From a virus, in the IMG/VR virus record IMGVR_UViG_3300022919_000008, positions 1 through 38,815 of that record: a stretch of 38,815 nt of DNA, one strand, 5' to 3'. A program made the translations under genes and the position numbers. A model generated the notes under the pieces. That model worked only from the letters and a program-made list of their open reading frames with translations. It was not told the origin of the DNA and ran no database searches. Below are positions 23,161 to 30,360 of this stretch, piece after piece. Position 1 is the first letter of the stretch. Each line of letters opens with the position of its first letter.

Positions 23161-23234
23161 ACAACCCAACCAAAACCCCTTTCTTTAAAAATAATTAAAG
23201 CTAGTGAAAATTAGGCTGATTAAATAAAAAGAAG

Positions 23235-23242
23235 TATATTTG
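23235..23242 (+). promoter_or_regulatory. -7 element of the helicase leader RNA
   Basis: TATATTTG, about 105 bases before the helicase ATG. No TTG lies at the usual distance, so the promoter is weaker by consensus than the matching one at 25218-25247. Its position relative to the kissing-loop RNA is the same in both. Confidence 0.45.
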
Positions 23243-23246
23243 AGAA

Positions 23247-23336
23247 AATCGCAAACCACTACTTGCGAGAAGATATTTAGACAACGTCTAATCTAAAAGG
23301 CTCTTATGATTGTAGTGGATCATAGGGGCTTTTTTA
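23247..23336 (+). ncRNA. kissing-loop leader RNA A, upstream of the helicase
   Basis: Three hairpins occur in 90 bases. Hairpin 1 is TCGCAA/TTGCGA (23249-23254/23263-23268) with loop ACCACTAC. Hairpin 2 is TTAGAC-AAC-GTCTAA (23277-23291). Hairpin 3 is a 16-bp stem with three G-U pairs (23295-23310/23319-23334) with loop TGTAGTGG and a T run. Loop 1 CCACTAC (23256-23262) is the exact complement of loop 3 GTAGTGG (23312-23318), so a kissing pseudoknot is predicted. The ATG of the helicase follows at 23347. RNA B (25252-25345) has the same plan with different sequence. No known family is recognised. Confidence 0.7.
23295..23336 (+). terminator. terminator-like hairpin of leader RNA A
   Basis: A 16-bp stem followed by T residues ends 11 bases before the helicase start codon. 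As placed, it would reduce read-through into the helicase unless the structure is altered, so it may act as an attenuator. Confidence 0.7.
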
Positions 23337-23346
23337 TTTATACAAT

Positions 23347-24981
23347 ATGCAATTAAGATACTATCAAACAGATATGGTTAACTCTATATTTGAAGCCGAA
23401 AAAGCACATAAATCGGTTTTATGTCAATCTGCTACCGGATCAGGCAAAACGGTAATCATGTCTTTTTTTATTAAAGAATGGCTTAATCGTAATCCTGGAC
23501 GCAAGGTCCTTGTTTCGGTCCATCGTGACGAATTGGTAAGCCAAACTTCTGAAACACTCGCTAAACTCGGGATACTAAACGACAAAATTACTGCTAAATC
23601 AAAACCGGACTTTAGTAATAATACATTTGTTGGAATGACGCAGACAATACATTCACGAAAAATTAAACTTGATATTGGTTTATTTATTATAGATGAAGCA
23701 CATGAACAGGTTCATGTAAAAACGTTTCATTTATTCGATAACGCGTTTAGGACCGGATTTACAGCAACTCCTTCACTAAATAAACGCGTCACATATTATG
23801 AATGCGAACATTGTAATAAGAGATTTAAAACACGTGAAGTTTGTTGTTATAAGGACCATGCTATAAAATGGAGCGCACCGGTAACCATGTCAGAAACTTA
23901 CGATACTGTTATTGTTGGAATTCCTATTCGGGTCCTGATTGATGAAGGTTCTTTAGTCGATGAAATTATTTTTGACTACGATTACTATTCAGAATTAAAA
24001 TCGAAAGGCGATGATGATTTTGACGAAAACGAAATTGCAGAAGAAAGTATAAAGCACGATAAAAACGTTTTAGATGAATATGTAGAAAAAGCAATCGGTA
24101 AAAAGACAATGATTTTTACAGCTTCAACAAAACAAAATACTTCTTTGGTCCAAACATTTACTGAGGCAGGACACAAAATACAATCTTATGATTCTGTAAA
24201 CAATGAAGTTTCAGAACGTAAAACAACGGTCAAATGGTTCAAAGAAACGGACGGTGCAATACTTGTGAGTACCGGAACTTTTACTACCGGATTCGACGTT
24301 AAAGAAGTAGAATGTATAATTGTAAACCGTCCGACTAAATCATTATCATTGTGGCATCAAATTATAGGGAGGGGCGCAAGACCGAGCGACTTAATTTTTA
24401 AAGATAATTTTATTGTAATTGATTTAGGTGGAAATGTAAAAAGATTGGGAAAGTGGTCTGATCAATTAGACTGGGAAGATATTTTTTATAATGGAGTAGT
24501 CAAGGCTAAACAGAAAAAAGAAACGCTTGTACAATGCGAAAAATGCTGTTACAATTGGCTTGGTTCTAATAAAGATGAATGCCCTGATTGCGGACACGTT
24601 AACACGGTCCAGTTATCCATACGTGAACCACGTAGTGATGAAGACCAAGAACTAGATGTTGTGGATAAAAAAACAGTCGCTTTACAAACAATACCTTTGC
24701 CAAATGGAAAAAAAGTTGCTGAGTTTGTCGTTAGGACCACGAATGACAAGAAGGATTATTATCGCATCTTAATTGAAAAATATATTGATCTATGGAAATT
24801 GTACAGAGTTACAAAAGAAATATATTTAGAACGAATTCGGACCGGATATTTAAAAAAACGCATTCAAGAATACCTTAAAAAAAATTACGGATACGTCAAT
24901 ATGATTCGAAACGGTGTTCCTCGTACCTATTCATACCTTCAGGAAAAGATAGAAAGTAAATTAAAAGCCATTTTCTCGTGA
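23347..24981 (+). CDS. SF2 DEAD/DEAH-box helicase with zinc clusters
   Basis: 544 residues. Motif I is ATGSGKT (~29-35), motif II DEAH (~116-119), motif III-like FTATP (~138-142), and motif VI HQIIGRGAR in the second lobe. A Cys-rich insert after FTATP (CEHC...CC...H, ~153-171) and a second zinc-ribbon-like cluster near 396-416 (CEKC...CPDCGH) are extra. This type of phage helicase is usually part of the replication module, unwinding DNA near the origin or during recombination. It is the first gene after leader RNA A and is followed by a strong terminator. Confidence 0.93.
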   Translation: MQLRYYQTDMVNSIFEAEKAHKSVLCQSATGSGKTVIMSFFIKEWLNRNPGRKVLVSVHRDELVSQTSETLAKLGILNDKITAKSKPDFSNNTFVGMTQTIHSRKIKLDIGLFIIDEAHEQVHVKTFHLFDNAFRTGFTATPSLNKRVTYYECEHCNKRFKTREVCCYKDHAIKWSAPVTMSETYDTVIVGIPIRVLIDEGSLVDEIIFDYDYYSELKSKGDDDFDENEIAEESIKHDKNVLDEYVEKAIGKKTMIFTASTKQNTSLVQTFTEAGHKIQSYDSVNNEVSERKTTVKWFKETDGAILVSTGTFTTGFDVKEVECIIVNRPTKSLSLWHQIIGRGARPSDLIFKDNFIVIDLGGNVKRLGKWSDQLDWEDIFYNGVVKAKQKKETLVQCEKCCYNWLGSNKDECPDCGHVNTVQLSIREPRSDEDQELDVVDKKTVALQTIPLPNGKKVAEFVVRTTNDKKDYYRILIEKYIDLWKLYRVTKEIYLERIRTGYLKKRIQEYLKKNYGYVNMIRNGVPRTYSYLQEKIESKLKAIFS

Positions 24982-24989
24982 TTTATCTT

Positions 24990-25025
24990 AAAACCTTAAC
25001 TTATAAATAGTTAAGGTTTTTTTAT
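24990..25025 (+). terminator. intrinsic terminator after the helicase
   Basis: AAAACCTTAAC (24990-25000) and GTTAAGGTTTT (25010-25020) form a perfect 11-bp stem with a 9-nt loop, followed by a T run. Confidence 0.92.
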
Positions 25026-25217
25026 TTGTATTTACTTACAAAAAACCGTGACACATCGACCAAAAAAGTACTTTATACTTACTATATAAAAAACGAAACC
25101 ACTAAATAAAAAAGTTTTTGCAAAGGGTGAAAAATATAAAGATACGTCACTTTTCTTCGTTAACCCTCTATTTTATTGGGGGTAACAGAGTGACACATCT
25201 TTTTTTATATAAAACTG
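25026..25217 (+). other. gene-free AT-rich repeat region; candidate origin or operator
   Basis: No gene is seen between the helicase terminator and the primase promoter. GTGACACATC occurs twice as a direct repeat (25048-25057 and 25190-25199), with a further ACGTCAC in between (~25144-25151). AGGGT/ACCCT and GTTAACCC/GGGGTAAC arms form imperfect inverted repeats near 25127-25186. Runs of A and T make it easily melted. Lying between helicase and primase genes, it is a natural place for a replication origin or regulator sites. This is inference. Confidence 0.35.
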
Positions 25218-25247
25218 TTGTGTATTAATAAATAATAACTATATTTG
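25218..25247 (+). promoter_or_regulatory. promoter of leader RNA B and the primase-helicase
   Basis: TTG (25218-25220), 19 nt, TATATTTG (25240-25247): an ideal Bacteroidetes promoter, about 120 bases before the primase-helicase ATG. Confidence 0.78.
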
Positions 25248-25251
25248 TCTT

Positions 25252-25345
25252 GTGGTTGGCTTCTCACATTATACCAACTAAAGAAATTACACAGCTCCTA
25301 TAAGGAAAAACGAAGTGAGAAGCGTTTTGAATTATGGGAGTTTTT
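25252..25345 (+). ncRNA. kissing-loop leader RNA B, upstream of the primase-helicase
   Basis: Hairpin 1 is TGGTTGG/CCAACTA (25253-25259/25274-25280, one G-U) with a 14-nt loop beginning CTTCTCAC (25260-25267). The terminator-like 3' stem is AGCTCCTATAA/TTATGGGAGTT (25293-25303/25332-25342). Inside it, a 6-bp stem AAAACG/CGTTTT (25307-25312/25323-25328) displays loop AAGTGAGAAG, whose GTGAGAAG (25315-25322) is the exact 8-base complement of CTTCTCAC. The plan matches RNA A although the sequences are unrelated, which supports a selected architecture. The ATG of the primase-helicase follows at 25366. Confidence 0.7.
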
Positions 25346-25350
25346 GTTTT
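25293..25350 (+). terminator. terminator-like hairpin of leader RNA B
   Basis: An 11-bp outer stem is followed by TTTTTGTTTTT (25341-25351), ending about 15 bases before the primase-helicase ATG. This is the same geometry as RNA A. It may act as an attenuator. Confidence 0.65.
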
Positions 25351-25365
25351 TAAACCATTTTTACT

Positions 25366-27714
25366 ATGCCAATAATATCAATTTTTAAAAAGATAACAGA
25401 TGTTAACAATCCTTTCAATAAAGATGTTAGCTATGCTTTAAAAAGAATTCAAGAAGGTAAATCAAAAGATTTTGTTGAACAATTACGTTTAATGAATCCA
25501 GAAGATTATGCAAAAAATAAATCAAAGCTACCTGTAGTTTGTTTTAATGGCAAATTCAAAAGTAGATCAATAACCGGATTGATTGAACATTCTGGATTAA
25601 TTATTTTAGACTTTGATAAATTCAAAACCAAAGACGAAGCAATTGAATTCAAGAACTCTATTTTAAGTGATGAATACATATATTCAGTTTGGATTTCTCC
25701 TTCAGCATTAGGTGTAAAAATATTAGTTAAAATACCAGGCATTACAGAAAATCACAAAGGATATTTTCAATCTTTAAAAAAATACTTTAATCATCCTAAT
25801 TGGGATGATTCAGGAAGTGATGTAAGTAGGACCTGTTTTGAAAGCTACGACCCCGATATTTATATAAATACTGAAAGTTCAAAGTGGACAGAATTAGAAG
25901 AACCTGAAATTGAAGAAATAGGAACTTATGAGCCTATTGTAAGAATGACTTCATCAAATCAGATCGTTGAAAAATTATTGGTTTGGTGGACAAAAAAATA
26001 CGGAATGAATAAAGGTTCAAAAAACAATAATCTTCATAAGCTTTCATCCGCATTCAATGACTTTTCTATTGATTACAATGATGCACTTTCAGAGTGTATG
26101 AAGTACGATGAAGGAGGTAAACAAAAAGAAATTGAATCTTTGGTACGTTCTGCTTATAAAAGACCTTCTGCAGGAAAAGCATTTGAAGATACTTCCCAAA
26201 AAGAAAAGATTGAAAAGATGGTCCGGTCCGGTAAATCAGTAAAGGATATTGAAAAAGTTTATAAAGATGTTGATATTTCCAGAATAAAAGAAACTTTAGA
26301 TATTGACGAATTTTGGTTTTATAATGATAAAGGGAAAGTTGTTCTTTCAACTCATAAGTTTAAATTTTGGTTAGAGCAAAATAATTTTTTCAAATACTAT
26401 CCTTCAGAGCAAAGTAATACTTTTACATTCATAAAAAAGGATCAGAACTTACTTGAAGAAACAAACGAAAAAAGAATAAAAGATTATGTTTTAAAGAACA
26501 TATTAGAACGCTCTAACATTGGGTATGGACCCTACGATTACATGGCTTCAAACAGCGGTTATTTTAAACCTGATTTTCTTTCAATGTTAGACACTACAGA
26601 AGTAGAAATAAAAGAAGATACATCAACTGAATGCTATTTGTATTTCAAAAATTGTGTTGTAAAAGTTACTGCTGATAAAATAGAAAAAATTGATTATTTG
26701 GATCTTGATGGTTATGTATGGAGAAGGCAAATAATTGACAGAAATTATGAAACATTTGATCATCACGAATCAGAGTTCAGGACCTACTTATGGCTTGCAT
26801 CTGGTAAAGATGTGCAAAAGTATAATTCTCTAAAAAGCGTTATTGGATATTTGCTTCACTCATTCAAAACGAGCGCAAACAATAAAGCGATTATTTTTAA
26901 TGATGAAACTATTTCAGAGAACCCAAACGGTGGATCTGGTAAGGGTATTTTTTGGAATGGATTAAAAAACATGAAAAAAGTTTCCAGAATAGACGGCAAA
27001 ATGTTTGAACCAACAAAAACATTTCCTTATCAAACTGTAAGTACTGATACTCAAATTTTGGTTTTCGATGATGTTAAAAAGAATTTCAACTTTGAGAATC
27101 TGTTCAGTTTAATTACTGAAGGAATTACACTTGAATACAAAGGACAGGATGCAATCAATATTCCGGTGGAAAAGTCGCCAAAAATTTTGATTACAACAAA
27201 TTACACTGTTGGTGGTATTGGAGGATCTTTTGAGCGTAGAAAGTTTGAAGTGGAAATGTCAAGTTATTTTTCGCACAAACACACACCATTAGATGAATTT
27301 GGGCATATGCTTTATTCTGATTGGGACCAAAAAGAATGGTTACGTTTTGATAACTTTATGATTAATTGCGAACAATATTATCTAAAAAACGGATTAGTAA
27401 AACATAATTTCAATAATCTTGAAGTTAGAAAATTTATTAAAGAAACTTCTTATGAATTTTACGAATGGAGTTCGGACCGTGAAAATTTGCCTCATAATTT
27501 TAGAATTGATAAAACTGAGTATTTTACAAAATTCTGTAATGAGTACCAAGATTTTAAGAAGTTTCTATCTCAAAGAAAGTTCACACAATGGCTTGAATCT
27601 TACGCTAAATACTATAACCTTAAATATATATCAGGCAGAACCAACACAACAAGATGGATAGACTTTGAGGATCCAACACAACCAAGAGAAAACGACAACG
27701 ATATTACTTTTTAA
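25366..27714 (+). CDS. primase-helicase (BT4734/VirE-N-like plus P-loop helicase)
   Basis: 782 residues. The N-terminal third (ITGLIEHSGLIILDFDK near 67-83; then VWISPSALGVKILVKI) matches the BT4734/VirE N-terminal primase-like fold, with an acidic D-F-D motif at ~81-83. A middle region (VEKLLVWW...NNNLHKLSSAFNDF...DALSEC) resembles primase C-terminal modules. The C-terminal half is an SF3-like ATPase: ENPNGGSGKG (~517-527), ILVFDDVKK (~564-572) and ITTNYTVGG (sensor-like, ~607-615). Such proteins prime and unwind phage DNA. It is the only primase recognised, and no DNA polymerase was found. Confidence 0.87.
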   Translation: MPIISIFKKITDVNNPFNKDVSYALKRIQEGKSKDFVEQLRLMNPEDYAKNKSKLPVVCFNGKFKSRSITGLIEHSGLIILDFDKFKTKDEAIEFKNSILSDEYIYSVWISPSALGVKILVKIPGITENHKGYFQSLKKYFNHPNWDDSGSDVSRTCFESYDPDIYINTESSKWTELEEPEIEEIGTYEPIVRMTSSNQIVEKLLVWWTKKYGMNKGSKNNNLHKLSSAFNDFSIDYNDALSECMKYDEGGKQKEIESLVRSAYKRPSAGKAFEDTSQKEKIEKMVRSGKSVKDIEKVYKDVDISRIKETLDIDEFWFYNDKGKVVLSTHKFKFWLEQNNFFKYYPSEQSNTFTFIKKDQNLLEETNEKRIKDYVLKNILERSNIGYGPYDYMASNSGYFKPDFLSMLDTTEVEIKEDTSTECYLYFKNCVVKVTADKIEKIDYLDLDGYVWRRQIIDRNYETFDHHESEFRTYLWLASGKDVQKYNSLKSVIGYLLHSFKTSANNKAIIFNDETISENPNGGSGKGIFWNGLKNMKKVSRIDGKMFEPTKTFPYQTVSTDTQILVFDDVKKNFNFENLFSLITEGITLEYKGQDAINIPVEKSPKILITTNYTVGGIGGSFERRKFEVEMSSYFSHKHTPLDEFGHMLYSDWDQKEWLRFDNFMINCEQYYLKNGLVKHNFNNLEVRKFIKETSYEFYEWSSDRENLPHNFRIDKTEYFTKFCNEYQDFKKFLSQRKFTQWLESYAKYYNLKYISGRTNTTRWIDFEDPTQPRENDNDITF

Positions 27715-27716
27715 TC

Positions 27717-28040
27717 ATGACAGAACATACACTACAACTTGAATGCATTGCAATTGTTAGGAATCAATACGAAAGATTCGGGACCGGAACTATAATCCCA
27801 ATTATAAACGAATTGGCAGCGAAAAGAAAAGACATTACGATTAAAATAGGAGCTTCTGACACTATCGTTTTGTTTTTCGGTAAATTATTATTCATCGAGT
27901 TTAAAGTTGGATACAACAACCAGTCAAAGGCTCAAATTGAATTCCAAAAATTAGTAGAAAAACTTGGTTTTAAGTATTACGTAATCCGGTCCACAAATGA
28001 ATTTCAAAACATTTTACTCAAAGAACAACCGACCTTTTAG
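27717..28040 (+). CDS. VRR-NUC domain nuclease
   Basis: 107 residues. The VRR-NUC pattern is readable: a helix with Glu (EHTLQLECIAIVRNQYE), GASDTIVLFFGKLLFIEFKVG (the D and E-x-K catalytic residues), then NQSKAQIEFQKLVEKLGFKYYVIRS. Such nucleases cut branched DNA or help resolve junctions in phages. It directly follows the primase-helicase gene. Confidence 0.9.
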   Translation: MTEHTLQLECIAIVRNQYERFGTGTIIPIINELAAKRKDITIKIGASDTIVLFFGKLLFIEFKVGYNNQSKAQIEFQKLVEKLGFKYYVIRSTNEFQNILLKEQPTF

Positions 28041-28152
28041 ATTGTCGGGAATAGCAGAAGATACCGTTACAATTAAGTGGCTCGATACCGGTTTATTCGA
28101 ATCCTTCCCCTACCCAAAAATTGAGCCTTATTTGAAAACTAAAAATAAATAG
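27997..28152 (+). CDS. small hypothetical protein overlapping the nuclease gene (51 aa)
   Basis: 51 residues: the middle FRLSGIAEDTVTIKWLDTGL then FPYPKIEPYLK reads as a real small beta protein. The start overlaps the nuclease gene by 44 bases, or initiation occurs later. The length and sense of the C-terminal part, which lies beyond the overlap, support it being translated. Confidence 0.55.
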   Translation: MNFKTFYSKNNRPFRLSGIAEDTVTIKWLDTGLFESFPYPKIEPYLKTKNK

Positions 28153-28159
28153 AGAAATT

Positions 28160-28381
28160 ATGAAAAAGAAAGCACACGAACTTATTTTTATTTCACAGAT
28201 TAAACGTGATGGATCTGGAACTAAAAAAATATTTAAAAAAGATGTGAAGTTTTTAACCACAAATAAATATGCAATGAAAGATGAATTTGAAATTAACCGC
28301 TTGTCCATTTCAGAAAGAACTTACATAGCGTCAGGATTTAATAGCTATGTCGTGAAGTTGAAAACACCAATCAACTATTAA
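28160..28381 (+). CDS. small basic hypothetical protein (73 aa)
   Basis: 73 residues, Lys-rich (KKKAHELIFISQIKRDGSGTKKIFKKDV...). The sequence 'LSISERTYIASGFNSYVVKL' suggests a beta-rich C-terminus. No family recognised. Confidence 0.55.
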   Translation: MKKKAHELIFISQIKRDGSGTKKIFKKDVKFLTTNKYAMKDEFEINRLSISERTYIASGFNSYVVKLKTPINY

Positions 28382-28411
28382 CGGAATGTTTGGAGATAAA
28401 AAATAGAAAAT

Positions 28412-28555
28412 ATGAAAACGATTATATACCCTTTCACATACGAACAATGGTTAGCGCATCCATCAACTAAACCAAAAATAAAATTGTGCAAAGAATTAGC
28501 TAAAAAAATTGATGACGCAAAAAAGTACGGACAACAATTTATAATTAATCTATGA
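28412..28555 (+). CDS. small hypothetical protein (47 aa)
   Basis: 47 residues (MKTIIYPFTYEQWLAHPSTK...), basic helical C-terminal half. Its TGA overlaps the next ATG (ATGA at 28552). Confidence 0.5.
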   Translation: MKTIIYPFTYEQWLAHPSTKPKIKLCKELAKKIDDAKKYGQQFIINL

Positions 28556-28680
28556 GAGAATATTTAAAGTGGTGGACGTTATTGCCTACAGAAACCAAAA
28601 AACAAATAATGCAATCCAACTCAATCAAAGTGATTACATATAGCGACATTAAGCGACTTTATTTGGAAGGGAGGAAATAA
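28552..28680 (+). CDS. small hypothetical protein (42 aa)
   Basis: 42 residues (MREYLKWWTLLPTETKKQIM..., SDIKRLYLEG). It is translationally coupled to the gene before it and ends just before a promoter cassette. Not recognised, although 'W..L....k..i......i..it..dI..LY' resembles small phage proteins of this region. Confidence 0.5.
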   Translation: MREYLKWWTLLPTETKKQIMQSNSIKVITYSDIKRLYLEGRK

Positions 28681-28725
28681 AAAGTGTTAAATGTATTGCG
28701 TATATTAAAAACATTCGTATCTTTG
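28681..28725 (+). promoter_or_regulatory. promoter cassette 1 (GTGTTAA...GTATTGC...TATCTTTG)
   Basis: AAAGTGTTAA (28681-28690), GTATTGCGTATATTAAA with the TTG at 28696-28698, and ACATTCGTATCTTTG (-7 at 28718-28725, 19-nt spacer). It is nearly a copy of the cassette at 29097-29152. It marks 28762, not an earlier in-frame codon, as the gene start. Confidence 0.72.
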
Positions 28726-28761
28726 TATCAGCAATTAAGCGAAATACTAAAACTAAATATT

Positions 28762-28968
28762 ATGAACTCAGCATTTAACCAAATTAAAAATACAGCAGAA
28801 AACAGACATACAGATGTTTTGAAACAAGATATTATAGTTGCATATAAAAACATGATAGCTAAAAATAATGATCTTACAAAAACTGTTTATTATGCATTAT
28901 TTGAAGTATTGATGTCAAGAGTTTCAGAAACAGAATTAGATGAATTTGAATCAACTTATAAAAATTAA
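28762..28968 (+). CDS. hypothetical protein (68 aa)
   Basis: 68 residues, helical (MNSAFNQIKNTAENRHTDVL..., SRVSETELDEFESTYKN). The start at 28762 is chosen because a longer frame opening at GTG 28684 would run across the promoter at 28696-28725. No family recognised. Confidence 0.6.
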   Translation: MNSAFNQIKNTAENRHTDVLKQDIIVAYKNMIAKNNDLTKTVYYALFEVLMSRVSETELDEFESTYKN

Positions 28969-28969
28969 C

Positions 28970-29113
28970 ATGAAAAAACGAGTAGGACACCCGCCAAACC
29001 CACCGGACTATAAAACTCTTCAAGTACGGGGAGTTCCGGAACAACTTTATAAAAAACTTCAGACGTATTGCCGCGAAGAAATTGAAAAGTATAAAAAAAG
29101 TGTTAAAGTTTAA
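28970..29113 (+). CDS. ribbon-helix-helix-like small DNA-binding protein (47 aa)
   Basis: 47 residues. The core YKTLQVRGVPEQLYKKLQTYC has the strand-then-helix form of Arc/MetJ-type proteins (hydrophobic and basic alternation in the strand 'TLQVRGV', then P-E-x-L). The end (REEIEKYKKSVKV) is basic. Its 3' end overlaps the TGTTAAAGTTTAATAAA box at 29101, so the box could be its own operator. Inference. Confidence 0.62.
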   Translation: MKKRVGHPPNPPDYKTLQVRGVPEQLYKKLQTYCREEIEKYKKSVKV

Positions 29114-29152
29114 TAAACGTATTGCATATATTAAATAACATTCGTATCTTTG
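29097..29152 (+). promoter_or_regulatory. promoter cassette 2 with TGTTAAAGTTTAATAAA box
   Basis: AAAGTGTTAAAGTTTAATAA (29097 on), then CGTATTGCATATATTAAA with TTG at 29122-29124 and ACATTCGTATCTTTG, -7 at 29145-29152 (20-nt spacer). The 17-base box is identical to 20684-20700. It is near-identical to the cassette at 28681 apart from that inserted box. Confidence 0.75.
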
Positions 29153-29183
29153 AATATGTTTAACCAGTAAAACAAATTAAATT

Positions 29184-29372
29184 ATGAATGAAGATGCTTA
29201 CAACACGATTATGGAACTTTTTAAATCCGGAGAAATGGAAAGTATAAAGTTCACAAAAAAAGGCAAGATAATCGTTAAATGGAAACGAGAGACGAAAGTT
29301 ATTCAATACACCGGAATCAATTCAATGAATCAAGTATTGAAAGATTTAGAAATGTTTGAAGAAACAATTTAA
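29184..29372 (+). CDS. small hypothetical protein (62 aa)
   Basis: 62 residues: helix (YNTIMELFKSGEMESIKFT) then a basic strand region (KKGKIIVKWKRETKV). It is the first gene behind promoter cassette 2. Not recognised. Confidence 0.58.
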   Translation: MNEDAYNTIMELFKSGEMESIKFTKKGKIIVKWKRETKVIQYTGINSMNQVLKDLEMFEETI

Positions 29373-29430
29373 ACGAAAAAATCCTAAGCATGATTTAAAA
29401 AGGCTTTTTTAACCAAATAAAAAAATAAAG

Positions 29431-29955
29431 ATGAAATACGAAATTACAAAAGAGCAGATAGAAACTTTAGTTGATGTTTCTAAAAATGCAGAGATAAGAC
29501 TTAAAGAATGGTTTCCTGAAGCGTTTAAAACTGTTTTAGAAGTTGGAAAATGGTATAAAACTAAATTTGTTTTTATAAATATAACTAACATTGATGCAAA
29601 AGGCAAAGTCTATGGTTATGGATGGGATTTATGCAGTGAAATTTGGCACGGTTCTGATAATGACGATTGGGGAGTTGACAATGCAATCGAAGCCACCGAA
29701 TCAGAAGTTTTCGAAGCATTGAAAAAAGAAGCTATTAATAGAGGGTATAAAAACGGAAATTTCAAGTGCCTCTTAATGCCTGATTTTACACACAAGGTTA
29801 TGAATAATTTTCATTTTCAAGATAACATGCTTTTTCACGGAGAAAGTAATGTTCATAAAAACAATGTTATTTTTAAAGACGGACAATGGGCAGAAATAAT
29901 TGAAACAATAACTAAAAAAGAAGCGGAAAAATTACTTAACAAAAAAATAATATAA
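29431..29955 (+). CDS. hypothetical protein (174 aa)
   Basis: 174 residues. The opening YEITKEQIETLVDVSKNAEIRLKEWFP and WYKTKFVFINITNIDAKGKVYGYGWD suggest a helical start and a beta module. The C-terminal half, with 'DNMLFHGESNVHKNNVIFKDGQWAEII', resembles conserved Bacteroidetes phage and prophage proteins of unknown function. No catalytic motif seen. Confidence 0.68.
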   Translation: MKYEITKEQIETLVDVSKNAEIRLKEWFPEAFKTVLEVGKWYKTKFVFINITNIDAKGKVYGYGWDLCSEIWHGSDNDDWGVDNAIEATESEVFEALKKEAINRGYKNGNFKCLLMPDFTHKVMNNFHFQDNMLFHGESNVHKNNVIFKDGQWAEIIETITKKEAEKLLNKKII

Positions 29956-29957
29956 CC

Positions 29958-30206
29958 ATGAAGCCAAAAATCACAAAACAAGAATTAGCACAATTAAACA
30001 AAATGAATCCTGGGGCTTTTCACATCAACACAGAAGAACTTGAAACAGTGTGTAAAAACGCTTCAGAATCATTATTAAGAATACAAGAAAATATTGATTC
30101 GCTCCCAAAAAGAAAGTCACTATTAGAAAGATTTTACGACTACATGTCGAACTTTATAAACGGTGGAAAATCAATTGCGCCGGCTGAACTTAAACCTTTT
30201 GCATAA
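29958..30206 (+). CDS. hypothetical protein (82 aa)
   Basis: 82 residues, helical (ITKQELAQLNKMNPGAFHIN..., LLERFYDYMSNFINGG). It starts three bases after the previous stop and shares one base with the next start. Not recognised. Confidence 0.6.
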   Translation: MKPKITKQELAQLNKMNPGAFHINTEELETVCKNASESLLRIQENIDSLPKRKSLLERFYDYMSNFINGGKSIAPAELKPFA

Positions 30207-30358
30207 TGACAGGAAAAACCCTAAAACAAGTAGTAACAGAAATAAAAGGTTATCCGATTTCTAACATGTATGCGGAATCATTTGCAAGAAGTAATTTCGC
30301 ACAAGTTTACGCCTGGATAAAACACGATGTATTAATTAACCAATCAAAAAGTAAGTAG
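30206..30358 (+). CDS. small hypothetical protein (50 aa)
   Basis: 50 residues (MTGKTLKQVVTEIKGYPISN..., AQVYAWIKHD), tightly packed between neighbours: it begins at the last base of the gene before it and ends two bases before the next. No family recognised. Confidence 0.5.
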   Translation: MTGKTLKQVVTEIKGYPISNMYAESFARSNFAQVYAWIKHDVLINQSKSK

Positions 30359-30360
30359 TT

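Noticed and set aside
28684-28761. Upstream GTG start for the gene at 28762
   Set aside because: The extension would run through a clear promoter (TTG 28696, TATCTTTG 28718).
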